DNA of 64,000 nucleotides from Salinarchaeum sp. Harcht-Bsk1 (GTDB taxonomy: Archaea; Halobacteriota; Halobacteria; Halobacteriales; Salinarchaeaceae). Made by a program: the position numbers and the translations under genes. Within the stretch, counting starts at the first letter, position 1. Each line of letters begins with the position of its first letter. A model generated the notes under the pieces. That model made no database searches, was not told where the DNA came from, and saw only the letters and a program-made list of their open reading frames with translations. Below, one piece after another: positions 19,683 through 28,370 of this stretch. The stretch covers positions 1,383,014 through 1,447,013 of the forward strand of contig NC_021313.1 in the NCBI RefSeq assembly GCF_000403645.1, read 5' to 3'.

Positions 19683-20327
19683 ATGGCCACGGAATCGGAC
19701 TCCCTCGTCGACGGCATCGCCGACGCGGCACTCGCTGGCGTCGCCCTGCTGCTCACCGGCGGCGTCTCGCTACTCGGGATCATCACCGCGGAGGCGCTCC
19801 ACCCCGACTACGCCACGACCCAGGAGATCAGCGACCTCGGCTCGACCAGGCCGCCGGATCCGGTCAGCTACGAGCCGACCGCCACGATCTTCAACGCGAC
19901 CATGCTGGTCTCGGGGGCGCTGGTGCTCACGGCCGCGTTCTTCCTGTATCGCGACGGCCGCCGGCGAGCGCTCTGGCTGCCACTCGGCGTGTTCGGACTC
20001 GGCATCTTCGGCGTCGGCGTGTTCCCCGGCGACGTCACGCCCTGGCACGGTATCTTCGCGCTGCTGACGTTCACGAGCGGCGGCATCGCGGCGGCCCTCT
20101 CCGCCCGAGCGGTGTCCAAGCCCTTCGCGTACGTCTGTCTGCTCTTCGGCGGCTTCTCGCTGGCGTCGCTGGTGTACGCGATCTTCCTCGGCGACACCGG
20201 ACCGCTCGGCGACCTGGAACTCGGCGGCATCGAGCGCTGGGTGGTCTACCCGCTGCTGGTGTGGGTGGCGGGGCTGGGTGGGTATCTGCTGGGCGAACGC
20301 ACGGACGCAGCGGACCACACGACCTGA
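19683..20327 (+). CDS. DUF998 family membrane protein
   Basis: A 214-residue protein with six predicted hydrophobic segments. The block FPGDVTPWHGIFALLTF is the hallmark of DUF998, a six-helix family of unknown function that is common in haloarchaea. A box GGTTTAC about 30 bases before the ATG supports the start. The gene stands alone between a divergent kinase and an ADP-ribosylglycohydrolase and has no evident functional partner. Confidence 0.8.
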   Translation: MATESDSLVDGIADAALAGVALLLTGGVSLLGIITAEALHPDYATTQEISDLGSTRPPDPVSYEPTATIFNATMLVSGALVLTAAFFLYRDGRRRALWLPLGVFGLGIFGVGVFPGDVTPWHGIFALLTFTSGGIAAALSARAVSKPFAYVCLLFGGFSLASLVYAIFLGDTGPLGDLELGGIERWVVYPLLVWVAGLGGYLLGERTDAADHTT

Positions 20328-20483
20328 CCGGCGGCGACGGATCACGGATTCCCGGCCCGATCAATCGAATCCGACGTCGTCGACATCGCTTCGTGCGTCG
20401 CCAGGCCCACCAGCGAAAGCTCCTCGAAGCCTGCGTATTCGGCTGCAGCCACGTTTATCGGCGAGGGCGCGACAAGGAGGTGT

Positions 20484-21383
20484 ATGAACCCGAATCGAGC
20501 CGAGGGCGTGCTCCTGGGGCTGGCCTGTGGCGACGCCCTCGGACGACCGGTCGAGTTCGACTCGCCCGAGCAGATCGCCGACGAGCACGGGACGCTCACC
20601 GATATGGTCGGCTTCGGAACCTGGAACCAGCCGGCCGGCACGCTCACCGACGACACCGAACAGGCGCTGTGCATCGCCAGCAGCGTCGCCGAACACGGCT
20701 CCTTCGACCCCGCAGACGTCGCGGAGCGCTTCCGCACCTGGTACGAGTCGGAGCCCTTCGACGTCGGCGTCATGACCCGGCGATCGCTCGAAGCGCTCGA
20801 CCGCGGGGCGGCCTGGGACGAGGCGGGCCAGTCCGTCTGGGAGGACAGCCCCGAGGGACAGAACGCCGGCAACGGGAGCGTGATGCGGTGTCCGCCGCTC
20901 ACGATTCCCCTCCGGAACGAGCCCGAACGGCTCGTCGAGGCGAGCAAGCAGTCCTCGCAGATCACCCACGCCGATCCACGGTGCACCTGGGGCTGTGCGG
21001 CGCTGAACCTCACGATCGCCGGGTATCTCACGGATCGAGAGGCGCCACTGCAGTGGGCGCTCGACCGGATTCGATCGGACGCCCCCGACGAGCTGGTCGA
21101 CGCGCTCGACCCCATCGCCGCCGGCGAGACGCCCGACTCGCTGTCCACGTCGGGCTACGTCGTCGACACGCTCCAGACGGCGCTCCACGACGCCATCGCC
21201 GCAGACTCGGCCAGCGACGCGATCGTCACCGCCGTGAATCGCGGCGGCGACGCGGACACGATCGGCGCCGTGGCGGGTGCCGTCGCCGGCGCCCGGTTCG
21301 GCGCGGTGGACCTCGACCGCGAGTGGCTAGTGGCGATCGACGAGACGGAGGCGATGCGGAGTCTGGCGATCGCGCTGGTCTGA
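20484..21383 (+). CDS. ADP-ribosylglycohydrolase (DraG/ARH family)
   Basis: A 299-residue protein. GVLLGLACGDALGRPVEF at the N-terminus, GTLTDDTEQALCIA (metal-binding TDDTE, residues about 52-60), GNGSVMRCPPL, and the C-terminal NRGGDADTIGAVAGAVAGA are the diagnostic motifs of ADP-ribosylglycohydrolases, including the D-x-D/T dinuclear metal site. The enzyme would remove ADP-ribose from proteins, nucleic acids or small molecules. A TATA-like box (GTTTATCG) 25-32 bases upstream fits a leaderless transcript. It lies beside a restriction module and could reverse ADP-ribosylation in a toxin or phage context, but nothing in the sequence shows this. Confidence 0.9.
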   Translation: MNPNRAEGVLLGLACGDALGRPVEFDSPEQIADEHGTLTDMVGFGTWNQPAGTLTDDTEQALCIASSVAEHGSFDPADVAERFRTWYESEPFDVGVMTRRSLEALDRGAAWDEAGQSVWEDSPEGQNAGNGSVMRCPPLTIPLRNEPERLVEASKQSSQITHADPRCTWGCAALNLTIAGYLTDREAPLQWALDRIRSDAPDELVDALDPIAAGETPDSLSTSGYVVDTLQTALHDAIAADSASDAIVTAVNRGGDADTIGAVAGAVAGARFGAVDLDREWLVAIDETEAMRSLAIALV

Positions 21384-21471
21384 GCGAAGGTCGGTGTAGA
21401 TCGGGAGTTCGAATTGGTTCCTCTGGAGGAGGATCCGACCTGCGACGTCTTCTGACATACATCGAAGGGAC

Positions 21472-21681
21472 TCAGAGATACGACTCGGCGCGTTGTACGA
21501 CTTCGTCGAGGTGAGAGACGGACTCGCGTGAGACGGTGCCGACCCTGACAGTAGGGCAAGAACTGTTGCCTGCTTGGCACACACGGTAAACCTTCCAGCC
21601 CGTTGGCTCCTCTTTCAGTCCAACGCCGACAGCACTACCACAACGAGGACAGCTTCGATCGTCGACTCGACGTACCAGCAC
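21472..21681 (-). CDS. small zinc-ribbon protein, hypothetical
   Basis: A 69-residue frame starting with GTG. It contains CPRCG near residue 11 and a second Cys pair (VCQAGNSSCP), the layout of a small zinc ribbon. An AT-rich box (about 21701-21710 on the minus strand) lies near -25, which would suit a leaderless start at the GTG. It is divergent from the McrBC-like operon, with 79 bases between the two starts. No family is recognised. It could be a small regulator or one of the abundant haloarchaeal CxxC micro-proteins; a chance frame is possible. Confidence 0.45.
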   Translation of the reverse strand: MLVRRVDDRSCPRCGSAVGVGLKEEPTGWKVYRVCQAGNSSCPTVRVGTVSRESVSHLDEVVQRAESYL

Positions 21682-21726
21682 AACGATAGCTCGCCCCGGC
21701 TTAGAATTTCAACCTGCGGGCCCAGT

Positions 21727-21751
21727 AGTTATTTGAAGGCGATCTTCAAAT
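21727..21751 (+). promoter_or_regulatory. TATA box and perfect inverted-repeat operator of the McrBC-like operon
   Basis: A TATA-like stretch (GTTATTTGA) lies about 26-34 bases before the ATG at 21761. Overlapping its end is a perfect inverted repeat with 8-base arms, ATTTGAAG at 21731-21738 and CTTCAAAT at 21744-21751, around the spacer GCGAT. A repressor bound here would block TBP/TFB access or the start site. Confidence 0.55.
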
Positions 21752-21760
21752 CAACGGGAT

Positions 21761-23335
21761 ATGGCATACGATGGGCCGAAAATCTTTCTGGCGCCCTACG
21801 GAAGCAACGCGGCGCAGGAGAACTTCCAGAAGACAGTTCTGGAAGGCATTTCGGCCGAACGTATAGCTTCGTTTACTGATTTCCCCAACGAAGAGACCGA
21901 CGTCGTCCGGTTGTGGGGGACGAAGTCGACGGTCAAAGGATCGTGGAGAAAAATAGAGCCCGGTGACTACCTCCTATTCTACCTCGATGGAAGCTATACG
22001 CACTCCGCGGAGGTTCTGGGAACCGAGGAGAACGAAGAGCTAGGTCGCGATATCTGGCCAAATTTCGACGAAGAACCCTGGAGTCAGATCATCTATCTGG
22101 AGGCCCCAGTAGCGATCGACGTTCCGTCGGAGAACGTCCACGAACTCGCTGGGTACGATCGGGACCACCCACAAGGATTTAGCTCGCTCCACGATCTGGG
22201 CGTCGGCGGCATTCGCGGACAGTACGGTTCGGTCGAAGCGTTCGCCAACGGAGGGGATCCTATCGAACGACGGTCGGCGGTACGAGCTGGTGTTAGCGAT
22301 GCCGACAGCGCGATCGACGTTCATAGGGAACCCGAAGTCGATTTCGGGGACAACCTCCTCGATGGGCTCTACTTCCCAGACGGTCGAGGCGAAGAAATTC
22401 TCGACCAGGTGGCATCGGCCTTCGACAGTGGAAAGCACGTTATCTTCACCGGACCGCCGGGGACCGGAAAGACCGAACTCGCACGCCGAGTCTGCAGCGA
22501 ACTTGTCGAAGACCACCCCGACGTATACTCGGGGCACCAGATAACGACCGCTACGGCCGACTGGTCCACCTTCGAGACTGTCGGCGGCTACATGCCCACA
22601 GAATCCGACGGCGAGAACCTCTCGTTCGAACCGGGACAGGTTCTCCGCCGGTTCAAGCAAGACGGACAGCAACGCAACGAACTGCTCGTCATCGACGAGA
22701 TCAATCGCGCCGACATCGACAAGGCATTCGGTCAGTTGTTCACGCTGCTTTCCGGTCAATCGGTCCAACTCCCCTACCGCAAACAGGGGGAGGAGATTGT
22801 CGTTCGACCTGCAGACGCTGACGACGGCGAAGCCGCGGATCACGAGTACGTCATGCCGGCGTCATGGCGTCTCATCGCGACGATGAACACGTACGACAAG
22901 ACCTCGCTATACGAACTCTCCTACGCGTTCATGCGGCGCTTCTCGTTCGTACACGTCGACGCGCCGACCGTCCCAGAGGATCGCGAGGATCGCCTCGCAC
23001 TCCTCGCCGAGTACACCGCTGCGTGGGACCTCGATCCAGACGAGGCGATCCTCGACGCAGTCGCAGAGATCTGGCGTGTGCTCAACAGCGGGAACGAGGA
23101 CCGGAAAATCGGGCCGGCAATCGTCCAGGACATCCTCAGAGGGATCGAACACGGGCCGCACAGAGACGAACGTACTGCAATCACTGCAGCCGTCGCCAAT
23201 TACGTACTGCCGCAGCTGGAAGGGACCCGTCGTCAAGAGACAATCGTCAATCGGCTTTCGAGAGTCGAAGCGGTCGATCGAACGCGCCTGATCGATCTCT
23301 CGGAGGACGTACTGCAGGTCGAGATCGATGGATAG
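21761..23335 (+). CDS. McrB-like AAA+ ATPase with N-terminal EVE-like domain
   Basis: A 524-residue protein. Residues 1-135 resemble an EVE/PUA-like reader domain (WRKIEPGDYLLFY...SAEVLG), a fold that recognises modified bases. After a linker comes a McrB-type AAA+ module: Walker A GPPGTGKT at 231-238, Walker B LLVIDEINRAD near 310, and the McrB-type sensor IATMNTYD...LSYAFMRRFSF. Such proteins are the NTP-driven motor and recognition subunit of type IV restriction enzymes that attack modified DNA. The start is fixed by a TATA box at the right distance. The stop overlaps the next gene by 8 bases. Codons are somewhat more AT-rich than in the flanking genes, suggesting acquisition. Confidence 0.85.
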   Translation: MAYDGPKIFLAPYGSNAAQENFQKTVLEGISAERIASFTDFPNEETDVVRLWGTKSTVKGSWRKIEPGDYLLFYLDGSYTHSAEVLGTEENEELGRDIWPNFDEEPWSQIIYLEAPVAIDVPSENVHELAGYDRDHPQGFSSLHDLGVGGIRGQYGSVEAFANGGDPIERRSAVRAGVSDADSAIDVHREPEVDFGDNLLDGLYFPDGRGEEILDQVASAFDSGKHVIFTGPPGTGKTELARRVCSELVEDHPDVYSGHQITTATADWSTFETVGGYMPTESDGENLSFEPGQVLRRFKQDGQQRNELLVIDEINRADIDKAFGQLFTLLSGQSVQLPYRKQGEEIVVRPADADDGEAADHEYVMPASWRLIATMNTYDKTSLYELSYAFMRRFSFVHVDAPTVPEDREDRLALLAEYTAAWDLDPDEAILDAVAEIWRVLNSGNEDRKIGPAIVQDILRGIEHGPHRDERTAITAAVANYVLPQLEGTRRQETIVNRLSRVEAVDRTRLIDLSEDVLQVEIDG

Positions 23336-24668
23336 GGCCGAACTGATCGACTCGGTGGCGGAGGACCTCTTCGCCTACGTGATGCACGGCACGATGCCCG
23401 AAACGCACGTCGCCGAGCAGATCAAACCGAACGGTCTGGACGAGCGGTTCGAGGACTTCGACGCCCTCGTCGACCTCCATTTTATCCTCAAACCGGAAGT
23501 GATCGACTTCGTCGAGGCCCTACCGCATCGAATTCGAAGCATCAAGACGCAGACGAAGAACGTCTCGACGGCGAGTCGAGGCGAGATCGACGGCCGGATC
23601 GACTGGGAGTCCACGATGACCACTCGAGCGTCGAGTGCGCCCGGCGATCGATCACTGTTCGTCTGCGATACGCGTCACGAGAGCTACGACGTCGACGAGA
23701 ACGTCGTGCTCAAGCGGCTCCTCTCGTTGATCTACACGACGCTCGACGACGCCGAATACTACCTCAAGCAGGAATATGACTGGGTGACGGATCGTTGGCA
23801 AGAGAATCTCGAACTCGTCGATCGAATGCGTGATCTCTTCGAGCGGAACGTCCACGTCACGAGAATTCGTGCACCGGAGCGGTACGAACCGACGGATCGT
23901 ATGTTGCAGCGTGCCGATGGAGCACGGAATGAAATCTACCGGGAGGCTGCGGCCTTGCTTCGGGATCACCAAGCGAGCCGTCGTGGGGACGTGGATGCAA
24001 TTCGAACACTACTCGCAGACACGGCGATCACGCCGGGAGACGAGGAGACGCTCTTCGAACTGTACGTCCTCTTCCAGTACGTCAACGCCATCGAAGACCA
24101 CAAAGACGGTGATGCAACCGTCTCGACGATCCAGACAGATCGGCAAGAGGTGGCCCGAATTGAGAGCGAGGACGGCTCCGACGTGGTCCTCTATCACGAT
24201 AACTCGGGGCGCGACGACATTTCTTTCATCACGCATCCGCGGGAGAAGGCCGAGAGCGACCTCACGCGATCGGAGCGAATCTACCACGAGACCCAGAAAA
24301 TCACCAACCGATACTTCAAAGACAGCGACTTTCAGGTGCGGTCGAATCGGCCGGACGTCATCGTCCTCGAGATTCAGCGAGACGACCAGTACGAATATCT
24401 GGTGACCGAGGTGAAAAACTCGATTGGAAGGCGAACGATCCGGAATGGAATCACCGAGACGCTGGAGTATCTTGCATTCCTTCGACGGGACGACCAACTC
24501 GTCTACGAAGAAGAGACCCCATTCGGCACGGGCTGGAACGGTGTCCTCGTGGTTCAGGACATGGAAGAGCAAGACACTGCATCTCTGCACGAGCAGGAAA
24601 CCATCCGAATTCTCCAAGCCTCCGAACTCGATACTGCGATTCCGGAGTTATTGGAGCGCGTGCTGTAG
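23328..24668 (+). CDS. McrC-like partner with PD-(D/E)XK nuclease domain
   Basis: A 446-residue protein overlapping the McrB-like gene by 8 bases. The first 270 residues are helical and not recognised with confidence; they are in the position of the McrC/DUF2357-type N-terminal part that docks on the AAA ring. The C-terminal third has a nuclease core: RPDVIVLE with Asp343, then YEYLVTEVKNS with Glu361 and Lys363, a canonical PD...ExK arrangement. It is therefore the likely cutting subunit of the module. It is not a close McrC match, so specificity may differ from methylcytosine-dependent McrBC. Confidence 0.75.
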   Translation: MDRAELIDSVAEDLFAYVMHGTMPETHVAEQIKPNGLDERFEDFDALVDLHFILKPEVIDFVEALPHRIRSIKTQTKNVSTASRGEIDGRIDWESTMTTRASSAPGDRSLFVCDTRHESYDVDENVVLKRLLSLIYTTLDDAEYYLKQEYDWVTDRWQENLELVDRMRDLFERNVHVTRIRAPERYEPTDRMLQRADGARNEIYREAAALLRDHQASRRGDVDAIRTLLADTAITPGDEETLFELYVLFQYVNAIEDHKDGDATVSTIQTDRQEVARIESEDGSDVVLYHDNSGRDDISFITHPREKAESDLTRSERIYHETQKITNRYFKDSDFQVRSNRPDVIVLEIQRDDQYEYLVTEVKNSIGRRTIRNGITETLEYLAFLRRDDQLVYEEETPFGTGWNGVLVVQDMEEQDTASLHEQETIRILQASELDTAIPELLERVL

Positions 24669-24774
24669 CAGTGCAGCGTCCGGGTCGAGCCAATGTGCAT
24701 TGTTCCCAACTCCTTCCCAGATTATGACCCTGCACGACCAACACTTATTGAAAGCTGCCACGAACTAGCACGGC

Positions 24775-24954
24775 ATGGCGCACGTCCCCGAGAACGTCAA
24801 ACAGTTCGTCTGTTCGAGTTGTAACGTCGTCCACGCCGGCACGCCGATTCACCAAGCGGACGGCACTCACTCCTGGGAGGAGCCACCGGCCTGCGGTGCC
24901 TGCGAGGGCGAGGAGTTCGTCCCGATGGAGCAGTGGATTCGTCACCACGAGTGA
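24775..24954 (+). CDS. CxxC micro-protein, probable zinc-binding
   Basis: A 59-residue protein with CSSC at residues 13-16 and CGAC near 39-42, spaced to hold one zinc ion in a rubredoxin-like or zinc-ribbon fold, ending WIRHHE. Small acidic proteins of this shape are abundant and conserved in haloarchaea. A box ACTTATTG 26-34 bases upstream of the ATG supports the start. The function is unknown; a regulatory or metal-related role is the usual guess for the family. Confidence 0.75.
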   Translation: MAHVPENVKQFVCSSCNVVHAGTPIHQADGTHSWEEPPACGACEGEEFVPMEQWIRHHE

Positions 24955-25574
24955 CGCCCAGTCCGAGGCGAGTGCGGTCGGCGCCGAGCGACGGGACTGG
25001 CGGCGTCCGGCCCGCCTACTGACGAGACGCACCCGCAACGAGGCAGCGGCGCTGCCCCGATCAACTGGCCCCGGAGCGCTTCGAGGAGCCCGGCGGTCGC
25101 GTCGAGTTACAGAGCGTCCACCTGACGACAGTGATTATAGAAGCAGGCTTACTAATACGGTATTCCATCAGTAGTCTGTAATCTTTGAAAGGGCGAGTCG
25201 GATTCGAGATACCGTAGAATCTGGTGTCGAGATGGGTTTGGACCGCGGAATCTCGTATATTGACCAATACCGAAATTTACACAGTTTCTTCGGGAATCGC
25301 AGAGATATATAGTAATATCACCGGATTTCGGAGCCATTATCCACGATTGATTCGTATTCGCCCGATTATAATTCGTATCGCAATAATAGCGCCGGTACTA
25401 AACATCAGTGGTATATGAGTTATTTACTATTGTCATATTTCGGCACCAGTGCAGCGCTCAGCAGACGCTGCGCTGATCACCCGGCCACGAAATTCGGTAG
25501 ACCTATTTACAGCGGTACCGGTGTAATGGCCATGCGACCGACGGACGAACGCCGACGGCCGACGCCCAGGAACG
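24955..25574. other. 620-base intergenic region, AT-rich in its centre
   Basis: No convincing gene. From about 25130 to 25440 the base composition falls far below the local average, with several TATA-like stretches (around 25300-25320 and 25360-25435) and loosely repeated ATTCGTAT strings. Short frames here have no recognisable motif. The right end carries the palindrome at 25507-25526. The region may be an old insertion scar or a multi-promoter regulatory region for rdfA. Confidence 0.5.
25507..25526. promoter_or_regulatory. 20-base near-perfect palindrome upstream of rdfA
   Basis: TTACAGCGGTACCGGTGTAA reads nearly the same on both strands; only the symmetric positions 6 and 15 break the dyad. 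It overlaps a TATA-like CTATTTAC and lies 49 bases before the rdfA start. A copy differing at one base is at 29546-29565. Confidence 0.6.
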
Positions 25575-26189
25575 ATGAGTGACGATCTGCCGCCGGCCGA
25601 ACGGAGCAAAGTGGGCCGCCTGATCGCGGAGAACGACCTGTCCGGCGCCGGTGAGACGCTGGAGCGCCGGTGGACCGGCGAGGCTGGCGAACGCGCGAGT
25701 CTGCGCGATCTGGCCGACTGGTTCAACCAGCGGGTGCTGGAGGCAGTCCTGGCCGAGCACGACCGGCAGCCTGCCGCGGAAACGACCGAGACGACCTATC
25801 GGCTCCTCACCGACGACGAGGTCGGCCCGACGGCGCAGACACAGACCAGGCGCGACCTCGAACGGAAGGGGATCGACGTCGACGACCTCGAAGCCGACTT
25901 CGTCTCCCACCAGGCGATCCACACGTACCTGACGTCCTACCGGGACGCGTCGCTCGAGGACGACGTGCGCTCGTCGAGCCTGGAAGACGTCGAGGAGGCC
26001 ATCGATCGGCTCCAGAGCAAGACCGCGACGGTCACGAAGTCGAACGTCGAGCGACAGCGGGCGGCGGGGAACGTCGACGTCGGGGAGGTCGACGTGATCG
26101 TGACGATCGACGTCGTCTGCACCGACTGTGGCGACTCGTTCACGTTCGGCGAACTGATCGAGGCAGGCGGCTGTAGCTGCGGCGACTGA
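25575..26189 (+). CDS. rdfA: RdfA family (rod-determining factor) protein
   Basis: A 204-residue protein. The N-terminus SKVGRLIAENDL...LERRWTGE...SLRDLADWFNQRVL and the C-terminal cysteine cluster CTDCG...GGCSCGD match the haloarchaeal RdfA family, described as needed for rod shape in Haloferax. The four C-terminal cysteines probably bind zinc. The next gene encodes the archaea-specific SMC-related protein with which RdfA genes usually pair. Paralogues of this pair are scattered in haloarchaeal genomes and plasmids, so this copy need not be the shape-determining one. Confidence 0.8.
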   Translation: MSDDLPPAERSKVGRLIAENDLSGAGETLERRWTGEAGERASLRDLADWFNQRVLEAVLAEHDRQPAAETTETTYRLLTDDEVGPTAQTQTRRDLERKGIDVDDLEADFVSHQAIHTYLTSYRDASLEDDVRSSSLEDVEEAIDRLQSKTATVTKSNVERQRAAGNVDVGEVDVIVTIDVVCTDCGDSFTFGELIEAGGCSCGD

Positions 26190-26258
26190 CGCCCCGGGTG
26201 GCCGCCGGATCGTCCCGGACCGGTAGGTTTTATGCCGAGAACCGACGTGGAATATACA

Positions 26259-28226
26259 ATGAGTTCGCAGGGAGCCTCGAACGCGTACTACGACGTCGAG
26301 GTCGAAAATATCGGGGGCATCGAGGAGTCCCACCTGCGGTTCGCGCCGGGGATCACGATCCTCTCGGGCCGAAACGCGACCAACCGAACCTCCTTTCTAC
26401 AGGCGATCATGGCCGCCCTGGGAAGCGATCGAGCCTCGCTCAAGGCCGACGCGGAGGCGGGTACCGTCTCGCTGACCGTGGACGGCGAGACGTACGACCG
26501 CGAACTGTGGCGCGAGGGCGACGCCGTGTTGACGGACGGAGAACCGTATCTCGAAGAGCCCGACATTGCCGACCTCTTCGCGTTTTTGCTGGAGGACAAC
26601 GAGGCCAGACAGGCCGTCGAGCAGAACGGCGACCTGCGCGAGGTGATCATGCGGCCGGTCGACACGGACGCGATCCACGCGGAGATCGACGAACTCACCG
26701 CCGAGAAGGAGCGACTCGACGACGAGATCGCCGACCTCGACGAGGCGAAGCGCCGACTGCCCGAGCTCGAGGCGGAACGGTCCCGGCTGGAGGACGCCAT
26801 CGAGGAGAAGCGCGACGCGCTGGCTGACGCGGAAGCCGAGATCGACGAGGCCGACGGCGGGATCGAGGAGACGCGAGAGACGAAGGACGAACTGGAGGGG
26901 AAACTCGCGGAACTGCGGGCGGTCAGATCCGAGCGGGAGGACGTCCGCTACGACCTCGAGACCGAGCGCGAGAGCCTCGCGTCGTTGCGGACGGAACGCG
27001 AGGACCTCGAGGCGGAACTCGCGTCGCTGCCCGAGATGCCGGCGGGCGAGCACGGGGAGATCGAGGCGCGCCTCGAAGCGCTCCGGGACCGCAAACAATC
27101 GATCTCGTCGGACCTCTCACAGCTCCAGACCATCGTCCAGTTCAACGAGGAACTGCTCGACGGTGCGGACAACGACCTGGTCGAGGCCGTCACCGAAGGG
27201 GACGCCGCGGACGGTGCCGAGTCGAGGTCCCCCACCGACAGACTCGTCGATGACGCCGAGCAACTCACCTGCTGGACGTGCGGCAACACCGTCGAGCGGG
27301 CGCACGTCGAGTCGGTCGTCGACGGCATCGAGGAGCTCCGCCGTGAGAAACTGGCGGAGCGCAGCGACGTCGACGAGGAGATCGGCGACCTCCAGTCCGA
27401 GAAGCAGGAGCTCGAGCGCCAGCAACAGCGCCACGAGAAGCTCCAGCGGACCCTCGATCGACGGACCGAGGAGATCGAGGACACCGAGGAGCGGATCGAA
27501 TCCCTCGAGGCGCGGAGCGAGGAACTCGCCGACGAGATCGGATCGCTCGAGGCGGAGATCGAAGCGCTCGAACGGGAGGAGTACAGCGAACTGCTGGAGC
27601 TACACACGGAGGCCAACCAGCTAGAGTTCGAGATCGACCGCCTGGAGGACGAACTGGCCGCGACCACCGGGGAGATCGAGTCGATCGAGGAGCGCCTCGA
27701 CCGGCGAGCCGACCTCGAAGACGAGCGAGCGGACGTCGTCGCCCGGCTGCGCGACCGCCGGACGCAGATCGACCGGACCGAACAGCGCGCCGTCGAGTCC
27801 TTCAACCATCACATGGACGACGTGCTGAACGCCCTGGAGTACGAGAACGTCGAGCGCGTCTGGATCGAACAGCGAGAACGCGAGGTGCGGGAGGGCCGTC
27901 GCACCGTCGCCAGGAGCACGTTCGAACTCCACGTCGTGCGGGAGACCGAGTCCGGCGAAGCCTACGAGGACACCCTGGAGCACCTGAGCGAGAGCGAGCG
28001 GGAAGTGATCGGCCTCGTGTTCGCGCTCGCGGGCCACCTGACCCACGAGGTGTACGAGGAGATGCCGCTGATGCTCCTGGACTCCCTCGAGGCGCTCGAC
28101 AGCGAGCGCATCGAAGCGCTCGTGGACTACCTCGAGGAGTACGTCGATTCGCTGGTGATCGCACTCCTCGAAGAGGACGCGGCGGTCTTCGAGGACGCCG
28201 AGGACGTGACGATCTGTGAGTTCTAG
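26259..28226 (+). CDS. archaea-specific SMC-related protein (Rad50/Sph-like ATPase)
   Basis: A 655-residue protein with SMC layout. The N-terminal head has GRNATNRTS at residues 37-45 in place of the Walker A GxxGxGKS; the Lys is replaced by Arg, which is typical of this family. Long coiled coils run from about 130 to 530 and are split by a zinc-hook-like CWTC at 338-341. The C-terminal head has HLSESEREVIGLVFALAGH (signature motif) and MPLMLLDSLEAL (Walker B-like). The ATG at 26259 was preferred over 26232 because a TATA-like GGTTTTATG lies 28-35 bases before it. It follows rdfA by 69 bases. ATP hydrolysis may be weak or lost. Likely role: chromosome organisation or cell shape with RdfA. Confidence 0.85.
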   Translation: MSSQGASNAYYDVEVENIGGIEESHLRFAPGITILSGRNATNRTSFLQAIMAALGSDRASLKADAEAGTVSLTVDGETYDRELWREGDAVLTDGEPYLEEPDIADLFAFLLEDNEARQAVEQNGDLREVIMRPVDTDAIHAEIDELTAEKERLDDEIADLDEAKRRLPELEAERSRLEDAIEEKRDALADAEAEIDEADGGIEETRETKDELEGKLAELRAVRSEREDVRYDLETERESLASLRTEREDLEAELASLPEMPAGEHGEIEARLEALRDRKQSISSDLSQLQTIVQFNEELLDGADNDLVEAVTEGDAADGAESRSPTDRLVDDAEQLTCWTCGNTVERAHVESVVDGIEELRREKLAERSDVDEEIGDLQSEKQELERQQQRHEKLQRTLDRRTEEIEDTEERIESLEARSEELADEIGSLEAEIEALEREEYSELLELHTEANQLEFEIDRLEDELAATTGEIESIEERLDRRADLEDERADVVARLRDRRTQIDRTEQRAVESFNHHMDDVLNALEYENVERVWIEQREREVREGRRTVARSTFELHVVRETESGEAYEDTLEHLSESEREVIGLVFALAGHLTHEVYEEMPLMLLDSLEALDSERIEALVDYLEEYVDSLVIALLEEDAAVFEDAEDVTICEF

Positions 28227-28370
28227 GCGGACGTCCGGACGACGTGGACGCCTCCAGGCACCCAGTGATCCGCCTCGTGCGATTCGGCGAAGCGCACGGG
28301 AGCGCCTCGAGGCGGCAGTGAACGACGGGAATCGGGGAAGCTAAGGGACGGGCGCACACTCACCAGACGC

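Noticed and set aside
25152-25337. A 61-codon minus-strand frame in the AT-rich gap
   Set aside because: Contains no conserved motif and its composition differs from the acidic proteins of this genome.
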